A DNA stretch of 33,337 nt from JBCCMF01 sp038747545. GTDB lineage: Bacteria; Bacteroidota; Rhodothermia; Rhodothermales; JBCCMF01. Below the pieces are notes generated by a model. It saw only the letters and a list, made by a program, of their open reading frames with translations, did no database searches and was not told the origin of the DNA. Position numbers and translations under genes: made by a program. Location: contig JBCDJT010000047.1 of the NCBI GenBank assembly GCA_038747545.1, positions 1 through 33,337 of the forward strand. The letters are read 5' to 3'. Of this stretch, positions 6,925 through 15,688 are shown piece after piece (position 1 is the first letter of the stretch; every line of letters begins with the position of its first letter).

Positions 6925-8760
6925 TCAGTCGCGGTTGGCCGTGGGGAGGGGCTGGCTGACGGCGGCCAGGGCGCGATTCATGCGCAGCGTCTTCTCGTAC
7001 GAGTCGGGGATCTCGCCCTTGAGGTATTGCTCCGCCATCAGGCTGGCGATGGGCGCCGCGCAGCTGCCGCCAAACCCGGTGTTCTCGCACTGCACCGCCA
7101 CGGCAATCTGTGGATCGTCGAAGGGCGCAAACATGATGAAGACCGAATGGTCGGTGCGGTTGGTGCCGGGCGCCTGCGCCGTCCCCGTCTTGCCGCCTGA
7201 TGCGATGCCAGGGATCTGCGAGAGCCGCCCGCTGCTCTGTTCCATCACCTGTCGCATGCCTTCCTTGACGACTCCGTAGTACTCGGGGTCGATGTTGGCG
7301 TGCTCGGGCAGCGGGATGGTGGGGCGTATGGTCTCACCCGTTTGAGGATTGCGTAGCGCTGCAACGAGGTGGGGGCTATGCAACGTGCCCTCGTTCGCGA
7401 TGGCAGCGGTGTAGCGGGCCAGCTGAAGCGGTGTGACGCCCATATCGCCTTGGCCGATACCCATGCTGATGGTCCAGCCCGGTCCCCATTTTCCAGCTCC
7501 CGCACGGCGATCGAAGTACGCCGAGTCGGGGATGAGCCCTGAGGACTGCTCGGGAATATCCGTCGGCGCCTCTACGCCGAAGCCGAACATGGTGCCGTAC
7601 TTCTTGAACTGCCCCAGGTGCGCACGGTACATCAGCTCGAAGAAGTAGGTGTTACACGAGGTGCGGATGGCATCCTTGGCATCCTGCGGGCCATGTACAT
7701 CCATACAGGTCATGCTGCGCCCACCCCCGAGTGGGTGCCCGCCTCGGCAGACGATGGTCTCCGTAGGACCCACTAGCCCTTCCTGCAAGCCCATGAGCGC
7801 CATGAAGGGTTTCCACGTGGAGGCAGGCGGCATCAGGTTAAGCGTAGCGCGGTTGAGCATGGGCTTGGTGGGGCCTTGCAGCGTGCTCCACACCTCGGGG
7901 GGGACCTTCTGGGTGAACACCTCTGGGTCATAGTCGGGCATGCTCACCATCGCGATGACGCCGCCGGTGTTGACATCCATAGCGACTGCGCCCCCGCGCT
8001 TGTTCACGAACAGCGACTCGGCCAGGGCCTGCACCTTGCTGTCGAGCGCGAGGATGAGGTCATAGCCGTTCTCCGCGGGGATATCTGGTTGGTTGGCGAG
8101 CTCGGCTTTGAGGACGCGCCCGCGGAGGTCCACCTGCCGGAAGTCAACGCCCAACTCGCCGCGCAGGAACGACTCGTAGGTGCGCTCGATGCCGGATTTG
8201 CCGAAGAGGTCGCCCTGCTGGTAGCCGTCTTCGCGGACGCGCTCCAGCTCGCGGTCGTTGATCTCGCGGATGTAGCCCAGCGCGTGTGCGGCCTGCGCCT
8301 CGGTGTGGTAGCGCCGCTTCCACGCGTCCTCAAACTCGACGCCCTTCAAGCGGTGCATGTTTTCCTGCACGCGGCTGAAGACGTCGAACGGCACCTCGCG
8401 AAAGGCTGCGCTGGGGCGGGTAGCGCTCCATGCTCGGGCCTTGGTGTAGGCTGCGCGGACGACCTGGGTCTCCACCTCCAGCAGCGAGGCCAGCAAGCTG
8501 TACTGGGTCGTGTCGAAGTAGCGCGGGGTGATAGTGAGCGTGAACGAGGCCTCGTTGTCGACCATCAGGATGTTGTTGCGGTCGTAGATGACGCCGCGGG
8601 GGGGGATGACACGCGTAGGCCGGATGGATTGCGCCTGCGCGGTGCCCGTGTACTTCTGTGCATCGACTACCTGCAGGTGGACCAAGCGACCGCCCAGGAT
8701 GAGGAGGATGCCGAGGATAATGATGGAGAAGACCCGCGCCCGCGTGCGGTTCTGCTCCAT
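6925..8760 (-). CDS. mrdA: Penicillin-binding protein 2 (class B transpeptidase)
   Basis: 611 residues from the ATG at 8760; an ATG at 8781 would add 7 residues, and longer readings run into non-coding-looking sequence. A short cytoplasmic tail precedes a single membrane anchor (about 9-27, VFSIIILGILLILGGRLVHL). A pedestal domain follows, then the transpeptidase domain. All three active-site motifs are present: STWK with nucleophile Ser314, SCN (368-370) and KTG (524-526). The enzyme crosslinks peptidoglycan in the periplasm, paired with RodA. It is the first gene of the mrdA-rodA-tldD-like run. The mreBCD genes that often precede it are not in the window; instead a divergent sigma-factor gene sits 275 nt upstream. 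Confidence 0.95.
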   Translation of the reverse strand: MEQNRTRARVFSIIILGILLILGGRLVHLQVVDAQKYTGTAQAQSIRPTRVIPPRGVIYDRNNILMVDNEASFTLTITPRYFDTTQYSLLASLLEVETQVVRAAYTKARAWSATRPSAAFREVPFDVFSRVQENMHRLKGVEFEDAWKRRYHTEAQAAHALGYIREINDRELERVREDGYQQGDLFGKSGIERTYESFLRGELGVDFRQVDLRGRVLKAELANQPDIPAENGYDLILALDSKVQALAESLFVNKRGGAVAMDVNTGGVIAMVSMPDYDPEVFTQKVPPEVWSTLQGPTKPMLNRATLNLMPPASTWKPFMALMGLQEGLVGPTETIVCRGGHPLGGGRSMTCMDVHGPQDAKDAIRTSCNTYFFELMYRAHLGQFKKYGTMFGFGVEAPTDIPEQSSGLIPDSAYFDRRAGAGKWGPGWTISMGIGQGDMGVTPLQLARYTAAIANEGTLHSPHLVAALRNPQTGETIRPTIPLPEHANIDPEYYGVVKEGMRQVMEQSSGRLSQIPGIASGGKTGTAQAPGTNRTDHSVFIMFAPFDDPQIAVAVQCENTGFGGSCAAPIASLMAEQYLKGEIPDSYEKTLRMNRALAAVSQPLPTANRD

Positions 8761-8781
8761 CGCTTGGTCGGATTGCAACAT

Positions 8782-9035
8782 GACCGCGAAGGGGTAATCA
8801 ATTCGGGAGGTGGCGCCAGCGCATGTAGTAGCCGAGCGGGCGTGAAGTTCCTTGAGATGCCGCATTCTGTGATGCCGGGATGCAGAAGGAGAGCAGAAGT
8901 GGGGCCGGCCATGATGGGAGCCGAGGCTGCAGCAGCGCACAAGGAGTTGGCCGTCTGGCATCCAGGCCTTGTGACGCGTACTTTTTGTGCCCCTGCCATG
9001 CTGATCTGTCTCCCCCCGTTCGATCGTCCAGCGCC
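8782..9035. promoter_or_regulatory. Divergent intergenic region between mrdA and the ECF sigma gene
   Basis: About 254 nt separate the two divergent starts and should hold promoters for both. On the plus strand, TACTTTTTG (8979-8987) resembles the Bacteroidota -7 element (TAnnTTTG) with one extra T and lies about 50 nt before the sigma ATG, but I cannot place a convincing -33 TTG at the right distance. No other structure is obvious. Confidence 0.3.
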
Positions 9036-9599
9036 ATGGATGCTGCCGAGGTCACGCAACTCCTGCACGCGTACGCCGAGGGCCACCCCGATGCCCTTGA
9101 TGCGCTTATGCCCGCGGTCTACCAGCACCTCCGAGACCTCGCCCACCGGTACCTGCGCCACGAGCGGATGGGGCACACGCTCAACACGACGGCGCTCGTC
9201 CACGAGGCCTACCTGAAGCTGATCGATCAAAACCGCGTGCAGTGGCAGAGCCGTCAGCACTTCTATGCCATCGCCGCCCAGGCCATGCGCCGCATCCTGG
9301 TCAACTACGCCCGCAACCGCCAACGCCTGAAGCGCGGCGGCAACGCCCCGCATGTGGCGCTGGAGGACGCCCTCGGCCTCAGCAACGAGCGCGCCGACGA
9401 AGTCGTGGCCTTGGACGAGGCGCTGACCCGCCTGGAGGCCGCCAACGAGCGCCGCGCCCGCATCGTGGAGTGCCGGTACTTCGTCGGCTTCACCATCGAG
9501 GAGACCGCCAACGTGCTCGGCATCTCGCCGCGTACCGTCAAGCGCGAGTGGACGGTGGCCAAGGCGTGGCTCTACCGCGAGATGACCCGCGACACGTGA
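9036..9599 (+). CDS. ECF-type RNA polymerase sigma factor (Sigma70_ECF group)
   Basis: 187 residues from the ATG at 9036 (MDAAEVTQLL). Region 2 contains the HTLNTTALVHEAYLKL block typical of the ECF group that accompanies Ser/Thr kinases in Planctomycetes, Acidobacteria and Rhodothermota. Region 4 has a helix-turn-helix (TIEETANVLGISPRTVKREW) near the C-terminus for -35 recognition. No anti-sigma gene with a zinc-binding or membrane domain is adjacent. The nearest regulator-like gene is the TPR kinase starting 723 nt downstream on the same strand, with one redoxin gene between them. Regulation through that kinase is a plausible inference from family context, not shown here. Confidence 0.9.
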   Translation: MDAAEVTQLLHAYAEGHPDALDALMPAVYQHLRDLAHRYLRHERMGHTLNTTALVHEAYLKLIDQNRVQWQSRQHFYAIAAQAMRRILVNYARNRQRLKRGGNAPHVALEDALGLSNERADEVVALDEALTRLEAANERRARIVECRYFVGFTIEETANVLGISPRTVKREWTVAKAWLYREMTRDT

Positions 9600-9677
9600 G
9601 CGCAGGCCGTGCGTGAATCATCGCCACGCGCTTGTGGGTTTGCGCTCTCGGTGCTACAACGCAATCCAATGGTCACT

Positions 9678-10232
9678 ATGGCTGTCACGCCCTCCACCTA
9701 CGTCGAACTTGGCTCTGCCGCCCCTGAATTTACCCTGCCCGACACAGTCTCGGGGCGTGAGGTATCACTCGAAGGGGTACGCGGCCCCAACGGCACAGTG
9801 GTCATGTTCATCTGCAACCACTGCCCGTTCGTGCTGCACGTCAACGACGAGCTGATCCGCTTGGCGAACGACTACGGCCCGCGCGGCGTCGGCTTCGTAG
9901 CCATCAGCAGCAACGACGCCGTGGCGTATCCGCAGGACGGGCCCGCACGTATGAAGACGCACGCTGAGCGGTTGGGCTATCCGTTCCCATACCTCTACGA
10001 CGAGAGCCAGGCGGTCGCCAAAGCCTATGACGCTGCGTGTACGCCCGACTTCTACGTCTTCGACGGGGATCTCAAGCTGGTCTACCACGGGCAGTTGGAC
10101 GACTCGCGGCCAGGGAACAGGAAGCCCGTGACGGGGCGCGACATGCGGGCCGCGTTGGACGCCTGCCTAGCGGGTACGCCGTACACCGAGCCGCAGAAGC
10201 CGAGCATGGGCTGCAACATCAAGTGGAAGTGA
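9678..10232 (+). CDS. Thioredoxin-family (AhpC/TSA-like redoxin) protein
   Basis: 184 residues from the ATG at 9678. Starts at 9669 and 9609 are also in frame, but MAVTPSTYVELGSAAPEF matches how this family usually begins. A thioredoxin fold is shown by the CNHC motif (Cys46, Cys49) directly after a beta strand (TVVMFIC), by the CTPDFYVFD segment carrying the cis-proline, and by YHGQLDDSRPGN. The N-terminus lacks a signal peptide, so it should act in the cytoplasm as a thiol-dependent reductase or peroxidase-like protein. It ends in a GCNIKWK tail common in this group. It lies between the sigma factor and the kinase on the same strand; cotranscription is possible but not evident. Confidence 0.85.
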   Translation: MAVTPSTYVELGSAAPEFTLPDTVSGREVSLEGVRGPNGTVVMFICNHCPFVLHVNDELIRLANDYGPRGVGFVAISSNDAVAYPQDGPARMKTHAERLGYPFPYLYDESQAVAKAYDAACTPDFYVFDGDLKLVYHGQLDDSRPGNRKPVTGRDMRAALDACLAGTPYTEPQKPSMGCNIKWK

Positions 10233-10321
10233 ACCCCGGGCAATCGGCGTAGCATCGGGTGGCCCCATTGCACGGCAAACGGCGCGTTTCTATCATCGCA
10301 CCGTAGCCGCACTGTGTTGCC

Positions 10322-13300
10322 ATGTCTGAAGACGCCCACCACACGCCCCCCCAACTCCCATCACCTGACGCCGTCGAAGCGCTGTTTCTTCAAGCGCTGG
10401 AGTGCCCACCTGCTGAGCGTATCGCCTTGGTGCGTGCGGCTTGCGGGGCAGATGCCCACCTGTGCGCTGAGGTGGAGTCGCTGCTGTCTGCGCACGATGA
10501 GGCCAACACCTTTCTGGAGTGCCCGCCCTCCGACCTGATGGCGCTGGCGGTGCCAGATGTGCCAGCGGTGCCCACGCGGGTGGGGCCGTATGAGGTGGTG
10601 CGCCTGCTGGGCGAGGGCGGCATGGGCGTGGTCTACCTCGCGCGCCGCGCCGACGCGCAGTTCGAGCAGCAGGTGGCGCTCAAGATGATGCAGCGCCACG
10701 CCACCTCAGAGCGGATGCGCGCCCGCTTCCTGGCCGAGCGGCAGCTGCTGGCACGGCTCCAGCACCCCCACATCGCCCGGCTGCTCGACGGCGGCGTCAC
10801 GCCCGACGGCACGCCGTACTTCGCGATGGAGTATGTGGACGGCCTGCCCATCCACCGCTACTGCGACACCCACCGCCTCTCGATCGACGCGCGGCTGCAA
10901 CTCTTTCAGACCGTCTGCGACGCCGTGCAGTACGCCCACCAGAACCTGATCGTACACCGCGACCTGAAGCCGGGCAACATCCTCGTCACAGCTGATGGCA
11001 CCGTGAAACTGCTCGACTTCGGGATCGCCAAGCTGCTCGCCGATGATAGTGCGGGATGGGCCGATATGCCGATGACGCGCACGGGCCTACGCATCTTGAC
11101 ACCGGAGTACGCGAGCCCCGAGCAGGTGACGGGTGGCGCCCTCACCACTGTGTCAGACGTGTATCAGCTCGGCGTGCTACTGTACGAGCTGCTCACCGGG
11201 CACCGGCCGTACCGCATCGGCACGCGGGTGCAGCGCGAGATCGAGCGGGTCATCTGCGAGGAGGCGCCGTCGCTGCCTTCTACAGCCGTCAGTTGGACGG
11301 ACGAGCAGGTGGGCGAGGGTACAATCACGCCGACGCCTGAGACGATCAGTCAGGCGCGTGCGCTGCCGCTTGGCAAGCTCCGCAGCCGCCTCACGGGCGA
11401 CCTCGACAACATCGTGCTGATGGCGATGCGCAAGGAGCCCAGCCGCCGCCACGCCTCGGCCGCGCAGTTCAAGCAAGACATCGAGCGCCACCTCGACGGG
11501 CTCACCGTGCAGGCCTCGCCCGATCGGATGGGGTATCGGATGCGCAAGTTTGTGCAGCGCCATCGCCTGCCAGTGGCAACGGGTGCAGGCATGGCGCTGC
11601 TGCTGCTTGCCTTCAGCCTCGTCATGCTGATTCAGACGCAGCGTGTTGCCGCAGAGCGCGACCGGGCCGAGCACGTGAAGGCCGTCTTGATCGATCTGTT
11701 CAAGAGTGCTTCGCCTGAAGAGATGCAGGGGCAAGACGTGCCGGTGCAGGCCGTGCTGGCCGCGGGTACAGCGCGCCTGGAGCGTGATTTGAACGCTCAA
11801 CCCGACGTGCAAGGCGAACTGCTAGCCACGCTGGGGACGGTGTACCGCTCGTTGGGCCACTACGACGAGGCTGAGCGGCTGGGCACGGCAGGCGCACAGG
11901 CCCTTGAAGCGTCGCTGGGCCGTCGCAGTGAGCAGACGGCGATGGCGCAGGTTGAGCTGGCGGCCACCGCTCGCACCAAGGGCGACTACGGCCTCGCCGA
12001 TTCATTGCTCGCCCAGGCGATTCCCGCCATTCGGGCGGCAGCGGGCATCGGGTCTGCCGCGTACGCGCAGGCACGCAAGGAGGAGGGCATGGTGCTGCAG
12101 GAGGTGGGGCGCTATGCGGCTGCCCAAGCGGCATACCGGGATGCGCTGGCGGTGCGCCACCGCCTGTTTGGCCCAGACCACGAGGCGACCATCACGGCGC
12201 AAAGCAGGCTGGCCAGCGTGCTGCAAGCGGTGGGGCGCTACGCCGCCGCCGACTCGCTCTTTCGCACCGTGCTGGCGGGCCGCCTGCGTGTCCTCGGTCC
12301 CAACCATCCCGAGACGGCGGTAGCGCAGAACAACCTCGGGCTGTTGCTCTACTATCGTAGCCAGTATGGCGCCGCCGATTCGCTCTTTCAGGCATCGCTG
12401 GCCTTACGGCAGCGCCTGTACGACCCCGAGCACCCGAGTGTGGCCACCCTGTACAACAACCTCGCCATGCTCAAGTGGGCCACCAGCGACCTGCCGGGTT
12501 CGGATTCGCTCTACCAGAAGGCGCTTGCCATCAACGAGGCGCGGCTGGGCCCTGACCATCCCCGAGTGGCCAGTACGCTGGTGTCTTCGGCGCGTACGCT
12601 GGCGCGAACCGGACAGCACGAGCAGGCCGAAGCAGCCATCCAGCGCGCGCTCGCCATCTACCGCTCCGTGCTGGGCGAAGAACACCGATCCACCGCCAAT
12701 GCCCTCATCAACCTCGGGCAGTTCTACATCAGCCGTGGGCGGCTCCGCGAGGGACAGACCGCTTTCGAGGAGGCTGCGAGCATCCGCCAGCACGTGCTGG
12801 GGGCCGACCATCCCGAGACGGGCGAAGCGTTCTCCAGCTTGGGCAACGTCTACTGGCGCCTGGGGCAGCCCGATAGTGCTATCGCCGTCCATCGTCAGGC
12901 CGTGGCCATCCATGAAGCCGCGCTCGGCTTCGCACATGCTACCACGTTGCGTTCCATGAACAACCTCGCGACGGCCCTGCAGAACCGCGGGCGCTACGCC
13001 GAGGCCGACTCGCTGCACCTGCTCATCTTTGAGCCCATGAGAGCGCTGCGAGGTGCCGATCATCCCTCGGTGGCGACCAACATGATCAACCGTGCGGTCA
13101 TCCAGCACACGCACTACAAAGACCGGGACGCTGCCGAGGTGTTGTATCGCGATGCCCTCGCCATTGAACGCGACCGCCTTGGCGACCAGCATGCCAAGGT
13201 GGCGCAGACGCGAAGCAGCCTGGCCGTTCTGCTCATCGAGCGCGGCGCGCCTGCCGACCTCGACGAGGCGGCGGGTCTACTCGGTCACGCCTTGGCAGTA

Positions 13301-13675
13301 TACCGCACGGTACAAGGCGACGACGGACTCGGCGTAGCATACAGCCTGCACCAGTACGGACGGCTGTACCACAGCCAGGAACGGTTCAGCGAAGCGACGG
13401 AGGCGTTTGAGAAGGCGTTGGCCATCCGCGTCGCACGCTTACCCGAAGGGCATGCGCGGACGGCGTTCACGCAGGCAAGCCTCGCCAAGGCCTTGCAGCA
13501 GCAGGGCGCATACGCCCAGGCAGAGCCGCATTTCACCGCAGCGTATGCTGCGCTCGACGAGCGTGGGCACCGTGTAGCGTTGGCGGTACTCCGCGACATG
13601 GTCGCCTTCTACGAGGCGTGGGGGCGAGCCGAACAAGCCGCCTACTACCGCGCCAAGTTGGAGACAGAGGTATAG
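10322..13675 (+). CDS. Membrane-anchored Ser/Thr protein kinase with C-terminal TPR repeats
   Basis: 1117 residues. A helical N-terminal region of about 85 residues precedes a Hanks-type kinase domain (about 88-390). It has the glycine loop GEGGMG, Lys121 in VALK, the catalytic HRDLKPGN with Asp214, DFG at Asp232 and the APE-like TPEYASPEQ. One membrane span (about 416-436) separates it from a C-terminal region of roughly fourteen TPR units of about 42 residues (kinesin-light-chain type, with recurrent GADHPET/GPDHPRVA turns and ALAI helices). Kinase inside and TPR outside is the expected topology. All catalytic residues are present, so it should be active. This domain order is common in Planctomycetes and Rhodothermota. 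It may regulate the upstream ECF sigma factor, but that is inference. Confidence 0.93.
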   Translation: MSEDAHHTPPQLPSPDAVEALFLQALECPPAERIALVRAACGADAHLCAEVESLLSAHDEANTFLECPPSDLMALAVPDVPAVPTRVGPYEVVRLLGEGGMGVVYLARRADAQFEQQVALKMMQRHATSERMRARFLAERQLLARLQHPHIARLLDGGVTPDGTPYFAMEYVDGLPIHRYCDTHRLSIDARLQLFQTVCDAVQYAHQNLIVHRDLKPGNILVTADGTVKLLDFGIAKLLADDSAGWADMPMTRTGLRILTPEYASPEQVTGGALTTVSDVYQLGVLLYELLTGHRPYRIGTRVQREIERVICEEAPSLPSTAVSWTDEQVGEGTITPTPETISQARALPLGKLRSRLTGDLDNIVLMAMRKEPSRRHASAAQFKQDIERHLDGLTVQASPDRMGYRMRKFVQRHRLPVATGAGMALLLLAFSLVMLIQTQRVAAERDRAEHVKAVLIDLFKSASPEEMQGQDVPVQAVLAAGTARLERDLNAQPDVQGELLATLGTVYRSLGHYDEAERLGTAGAQALEASLGRRSEQTAMAQVELAATARTKGDYGLADSLLAQAIPAIRAAAGIGSAAYAQARKEEGMVLQEVGRYAAAQAAYRDALAVRHRLFGPDHEATITAQSRLASVLQAVGRYAAADSLFRTVLAGRLRVLGPNHPETAVAQNNLGLLLYYRSQYGAADSLFQASLALRQRLYDPEHPSVATLYNNLAMLKWATSDLPGSDSLYQKALAINEARLGPDHPRVASTLVSSARTLARTGQHEQAEAAIQRALAIYRSVLGEEHRSTANALINLGQFYISRGRLREGQTAFEEAASIRQHVLGADHPETGEAFSSLGNVYWRLGQPDSAIAVHRQAVAIHEAALGFAHATTLRSMNNLATALQNRGRYAEADSLHLLIFEPMRALRGADHPSVATNMINRAVIQHTHYKDRDAAEVLYRDALAIERDRLGDQHAKVAQTRSSLAVLLIERGAPADLDEAAGLLGHALAVYRTVQGDDGLGVAYSLHQYGRLYHSQERFSEATEAFEKALAIRVARLPEGHARTAFTQASLAKALQQQGAYAQAEPHFTAAYAALDERGHRVALAVLRDMVAFYEAWGRAEQAAYYRAKLETEV

Positions 13676-13686
13676 GGGGCCAAACG

Positions 13687-13721
13687 AACAGCGGGTACAT
13701 CAACGCGATGCACCCGCCGTT
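13687..13721. terminator. Bidirectional hairpin between the convergent kinase and MCP genes
   Basis: Arms 13687-13701 and 13707-13721 pair at 13 of 15 positions (two A-C mismatches) around a 5-base loop. It lies 11 nt after the kinase stop and 44 nt after the MCP stop on the other strand. No strong T-run follows in either direction, so efficiency is uncertain. The position between convergent genes supports a shared terminator. Confidence 0.5.
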
Positions 13722-13765
13722 ACTTGGAAGCCATGGTACCGTTTAGCCACGTGGCCGCAGCGCAC

Positions 13766-15688
13766 TCATGCGGCGCGGCGGAGTGTAGGGCGCTGGGTGC
13801 TCGTGCCGTCCACCTGGAAGGTAGCCACCTGGTCCGAAAGCCCACGCGCTTGGGTGGCGAGCGCGTCGATGCCCACGGCTACCGTCTCCGCGCTGTCAGA
13901 GCTGGCCTGGATCAGCGCCGTCATGTCGTCGATGCTGCGGGCGATCTGCTCGCTCGTGACCGACTGCTCCTCAGCCGCCACCGCCATCTGTGAGACCAGC
14001 TCGATGGTCCGCTGGCTGGCATCTACAATGCGGCCGAGTGCGTCGCCCGCCTCGCTGGCCAGCCGAATGCCTTCCGTCACCTCGTGGCGCCCCCGGTTCA
14101 TGTCGGCCACGGCCGATTCGGTCTCGTGCTGGATCGGGCGGATCATATCGCCGATCTGCTGGGTGGCGTGGCTGGTGCGCTCGGCCAGCTTGCGCACCTC
14201 GTCGGCCACGACAGCAAAGCCGCGGCCCTGGTCGCCCGCGCGCGCCGCCTCGATGGCGGCATTGAGGGCCAGCAGGTTGGTCTGGTCGGCGATGTCTTGG
14301 ATCGTCTGCACAATCTCGCCGATGGCTTCGCTCGATTCGCCGAGCCGTCCTACCGTCTCCGCGGACTGGCTGACCATGTTGGCGATCTCGTTCATCTTGG
14401 CCGTCGTCTGCGCGACCACCACGCGACCTTGCTCGGCCACTGCGCCGTTTTCCTGGGCTACGTCGGCGGTGCGGCTGGCGTTGGTGGCGAGGTCCACAAT
14501 CGTATCAGACATCTGGGCGATGGACACGGAGATCTCAGAGGACTGCGACGCTTGCTGGCGGGCGGCTTGCGCCAGTTGGTCGGTCTCCGTGCGAATGGTG
14601 CTGCTGGTCTGCTGCGTTTCTCCGGCGGCCACCTGAACGTGCTCAATGAGGGTGCGCGTGTTGGCCACGGCCGTGTTGAAGCCCGTGTAGAGGCGCCCGA
14701 TCTCGTCGTCGCGCTCTGCCGTGAGCCGCATGGTGAGGTCGCCCTCGGCGAAACGCCCCATGTACCCCAGCAGCGTCTCTACGCGTTCACTGAGGTAGGC
14801 CTCTTGCGCCTTGGCAGCCCGGCTTTCCTCGTCGGCGCGCCTCGCCGCCCGGTGGGCCTCGTCGGCGAGCTTTTCGGATCGGGCGAGCGTCTCGCGGATC
14901 CGCACGAGCATGGTCCCCAAGGCCTGCGAAAGCTGCCCCAGTTCATCGCCTCGTGTGGCGGTCATGTCCACGTTGTAGTTCCCTTCTGCGATCTGCTGTG
15001 CCTTGCCGGCCAGACCCTTCAGCGGACCGCCAATGTGCCGTGCGAGGAAGATGCCCATGAGGAAGGTGAAGAGCATGAAGCATCCGAAGAAGATGGTAAG
15101 GCGTTGCGAAAACCCTGTGGTGATGTTGACGGTGTTGGTGTCCAAGTCAGCCGCGTGCTGCTTCTTCATGTCGATGATATTCTGCAGGGCAGCGATATCG
15201 GCTTGGGCCGCGTTGAAGGCAGCGCCTTCGAGCAGATCGCGCGCCTCGTCGTCTTGGTCTTCGGCATAGGCCAAGGCCATCACCTGATCGCGGTACACTT
15301 GGTACTCTTGATGGGCCGTCATCCAATTGTCGTAGGCGTCACGCATCTCTTGGGAGAGAATGCCCGCCTCGAATTCGCGCCGCAGGTCAGTGATCTCGTT
15401 GCCAATGCCGATGACGCGGTCGCCGAAGTACTGCTCCTGCTCGGGATCATCCGTGAGCACCATGTCGCGCAGGTTGATGCGGACGCGCTGTGACTTCTCT
15501 GCAATCTCGCTGGTGATGGCGAGCGGCACAATCATGTTGTCGTACATGATGCCAGCATTTTCCTCCACCACCTTCAAGTCTTGGATGGCTGATAATCCGA
15601 TGAAGAGCAAGACGCTGGCTAAACCTGCAGTGAGTAGCGAGCTGCCGATGAGCTTTGCACGGATGGACAAGTTCTTAACGATATTCAT
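13766..15688 (-). CDS. Methyl-accepting chemotaxis protein
   Basis: 640 residues. Membrane spans at about 10-32 and 197-217 enclose an extracellular four-helix-bundle-type sensor. A HAMP domain follows (about 217-270, EGNYNVDMTA...GDELGQL). A second HAMP-like segment lies at about 307-350 (EGDLTMRLTAERDDEIGRL). The signalling hairpin is at about 455-505, with the conserved tip QTNLLALNAAIEAARAGDQG. There is no C-terminal NWETF-type pentapeptide; the end is basic (RPTLRRAA). It would signal through CheA/CheW to flagella, or more likely to another output such as gliding or a chemosensory pathway. No che genes are in the window, so it is an orphan receptor. Ligand unknown. Confidence 0.93.
   Translation of the reverse strand: MNIVKNLSIRAKLIGSSLLTAGLASVLLFIGLSAIQDLKVVEENAGIMYDNMIVPLAITSEIAEKSQRVRINLRDMVLTDDPEQEQYFGDRVIGIGNEITDLRREFEAGILSQEMRDAYDNWMTAHQEYQVYRDQVMALAYAEDQDDEARDLLEGAAFNAAQADIAALQNIIDMKKQHAADLDTNTVNITTGFSQRLTIFFGCFMLFTFLMGIFLARHIGGPLKGLAGKAQQIAEGNYNVDMTATRGDELGQLSQALGTMLVRIRETLARSEKLADEAHRAARRADEESRAAKAQEAYLSERVETLLGYMGRFAEGDLTMRLTAERDDEIGRLYTGFNTAVANTRTLIEHVQVAAGETQQTSSTIRTETDQLAQAARQQASQSSEISVSIAQMSDTIVDLATNASRTADVAQENGAVAEQGRVVVAQTTAKMNEIANMVSQSAETVGRLGESSEAIGEIVQTIQDIADQTNLLALNAAIEAARAGDQGRGFAVVADEVRKLAERTSHATQQIGDMIRPIQHETESAVADMNRGRHEVTEGIRLASEAGDALGRIVDASQRTIELVSQMAVAAEEQSVTSEQIARSIDDMTALIQASSDSAETVAVGIDALATQARGLSDQVATFQVDGTSTQRPTLRRAA

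Noticed and set aside
7876..9216. 446-codon plus-strand frame across the start of mrdA and into the sigma factor gene
   Set aside because: It spans two well-supported genes in the wrong frame and lacks any recognisable domain.
14084..15493. 469-codon open frame opposite the chemoreceptor gene
   Set aside because: The product is low-complexity (rich in His, Gly, Leu and Val) and the receptor on the other strand is unmistakable.
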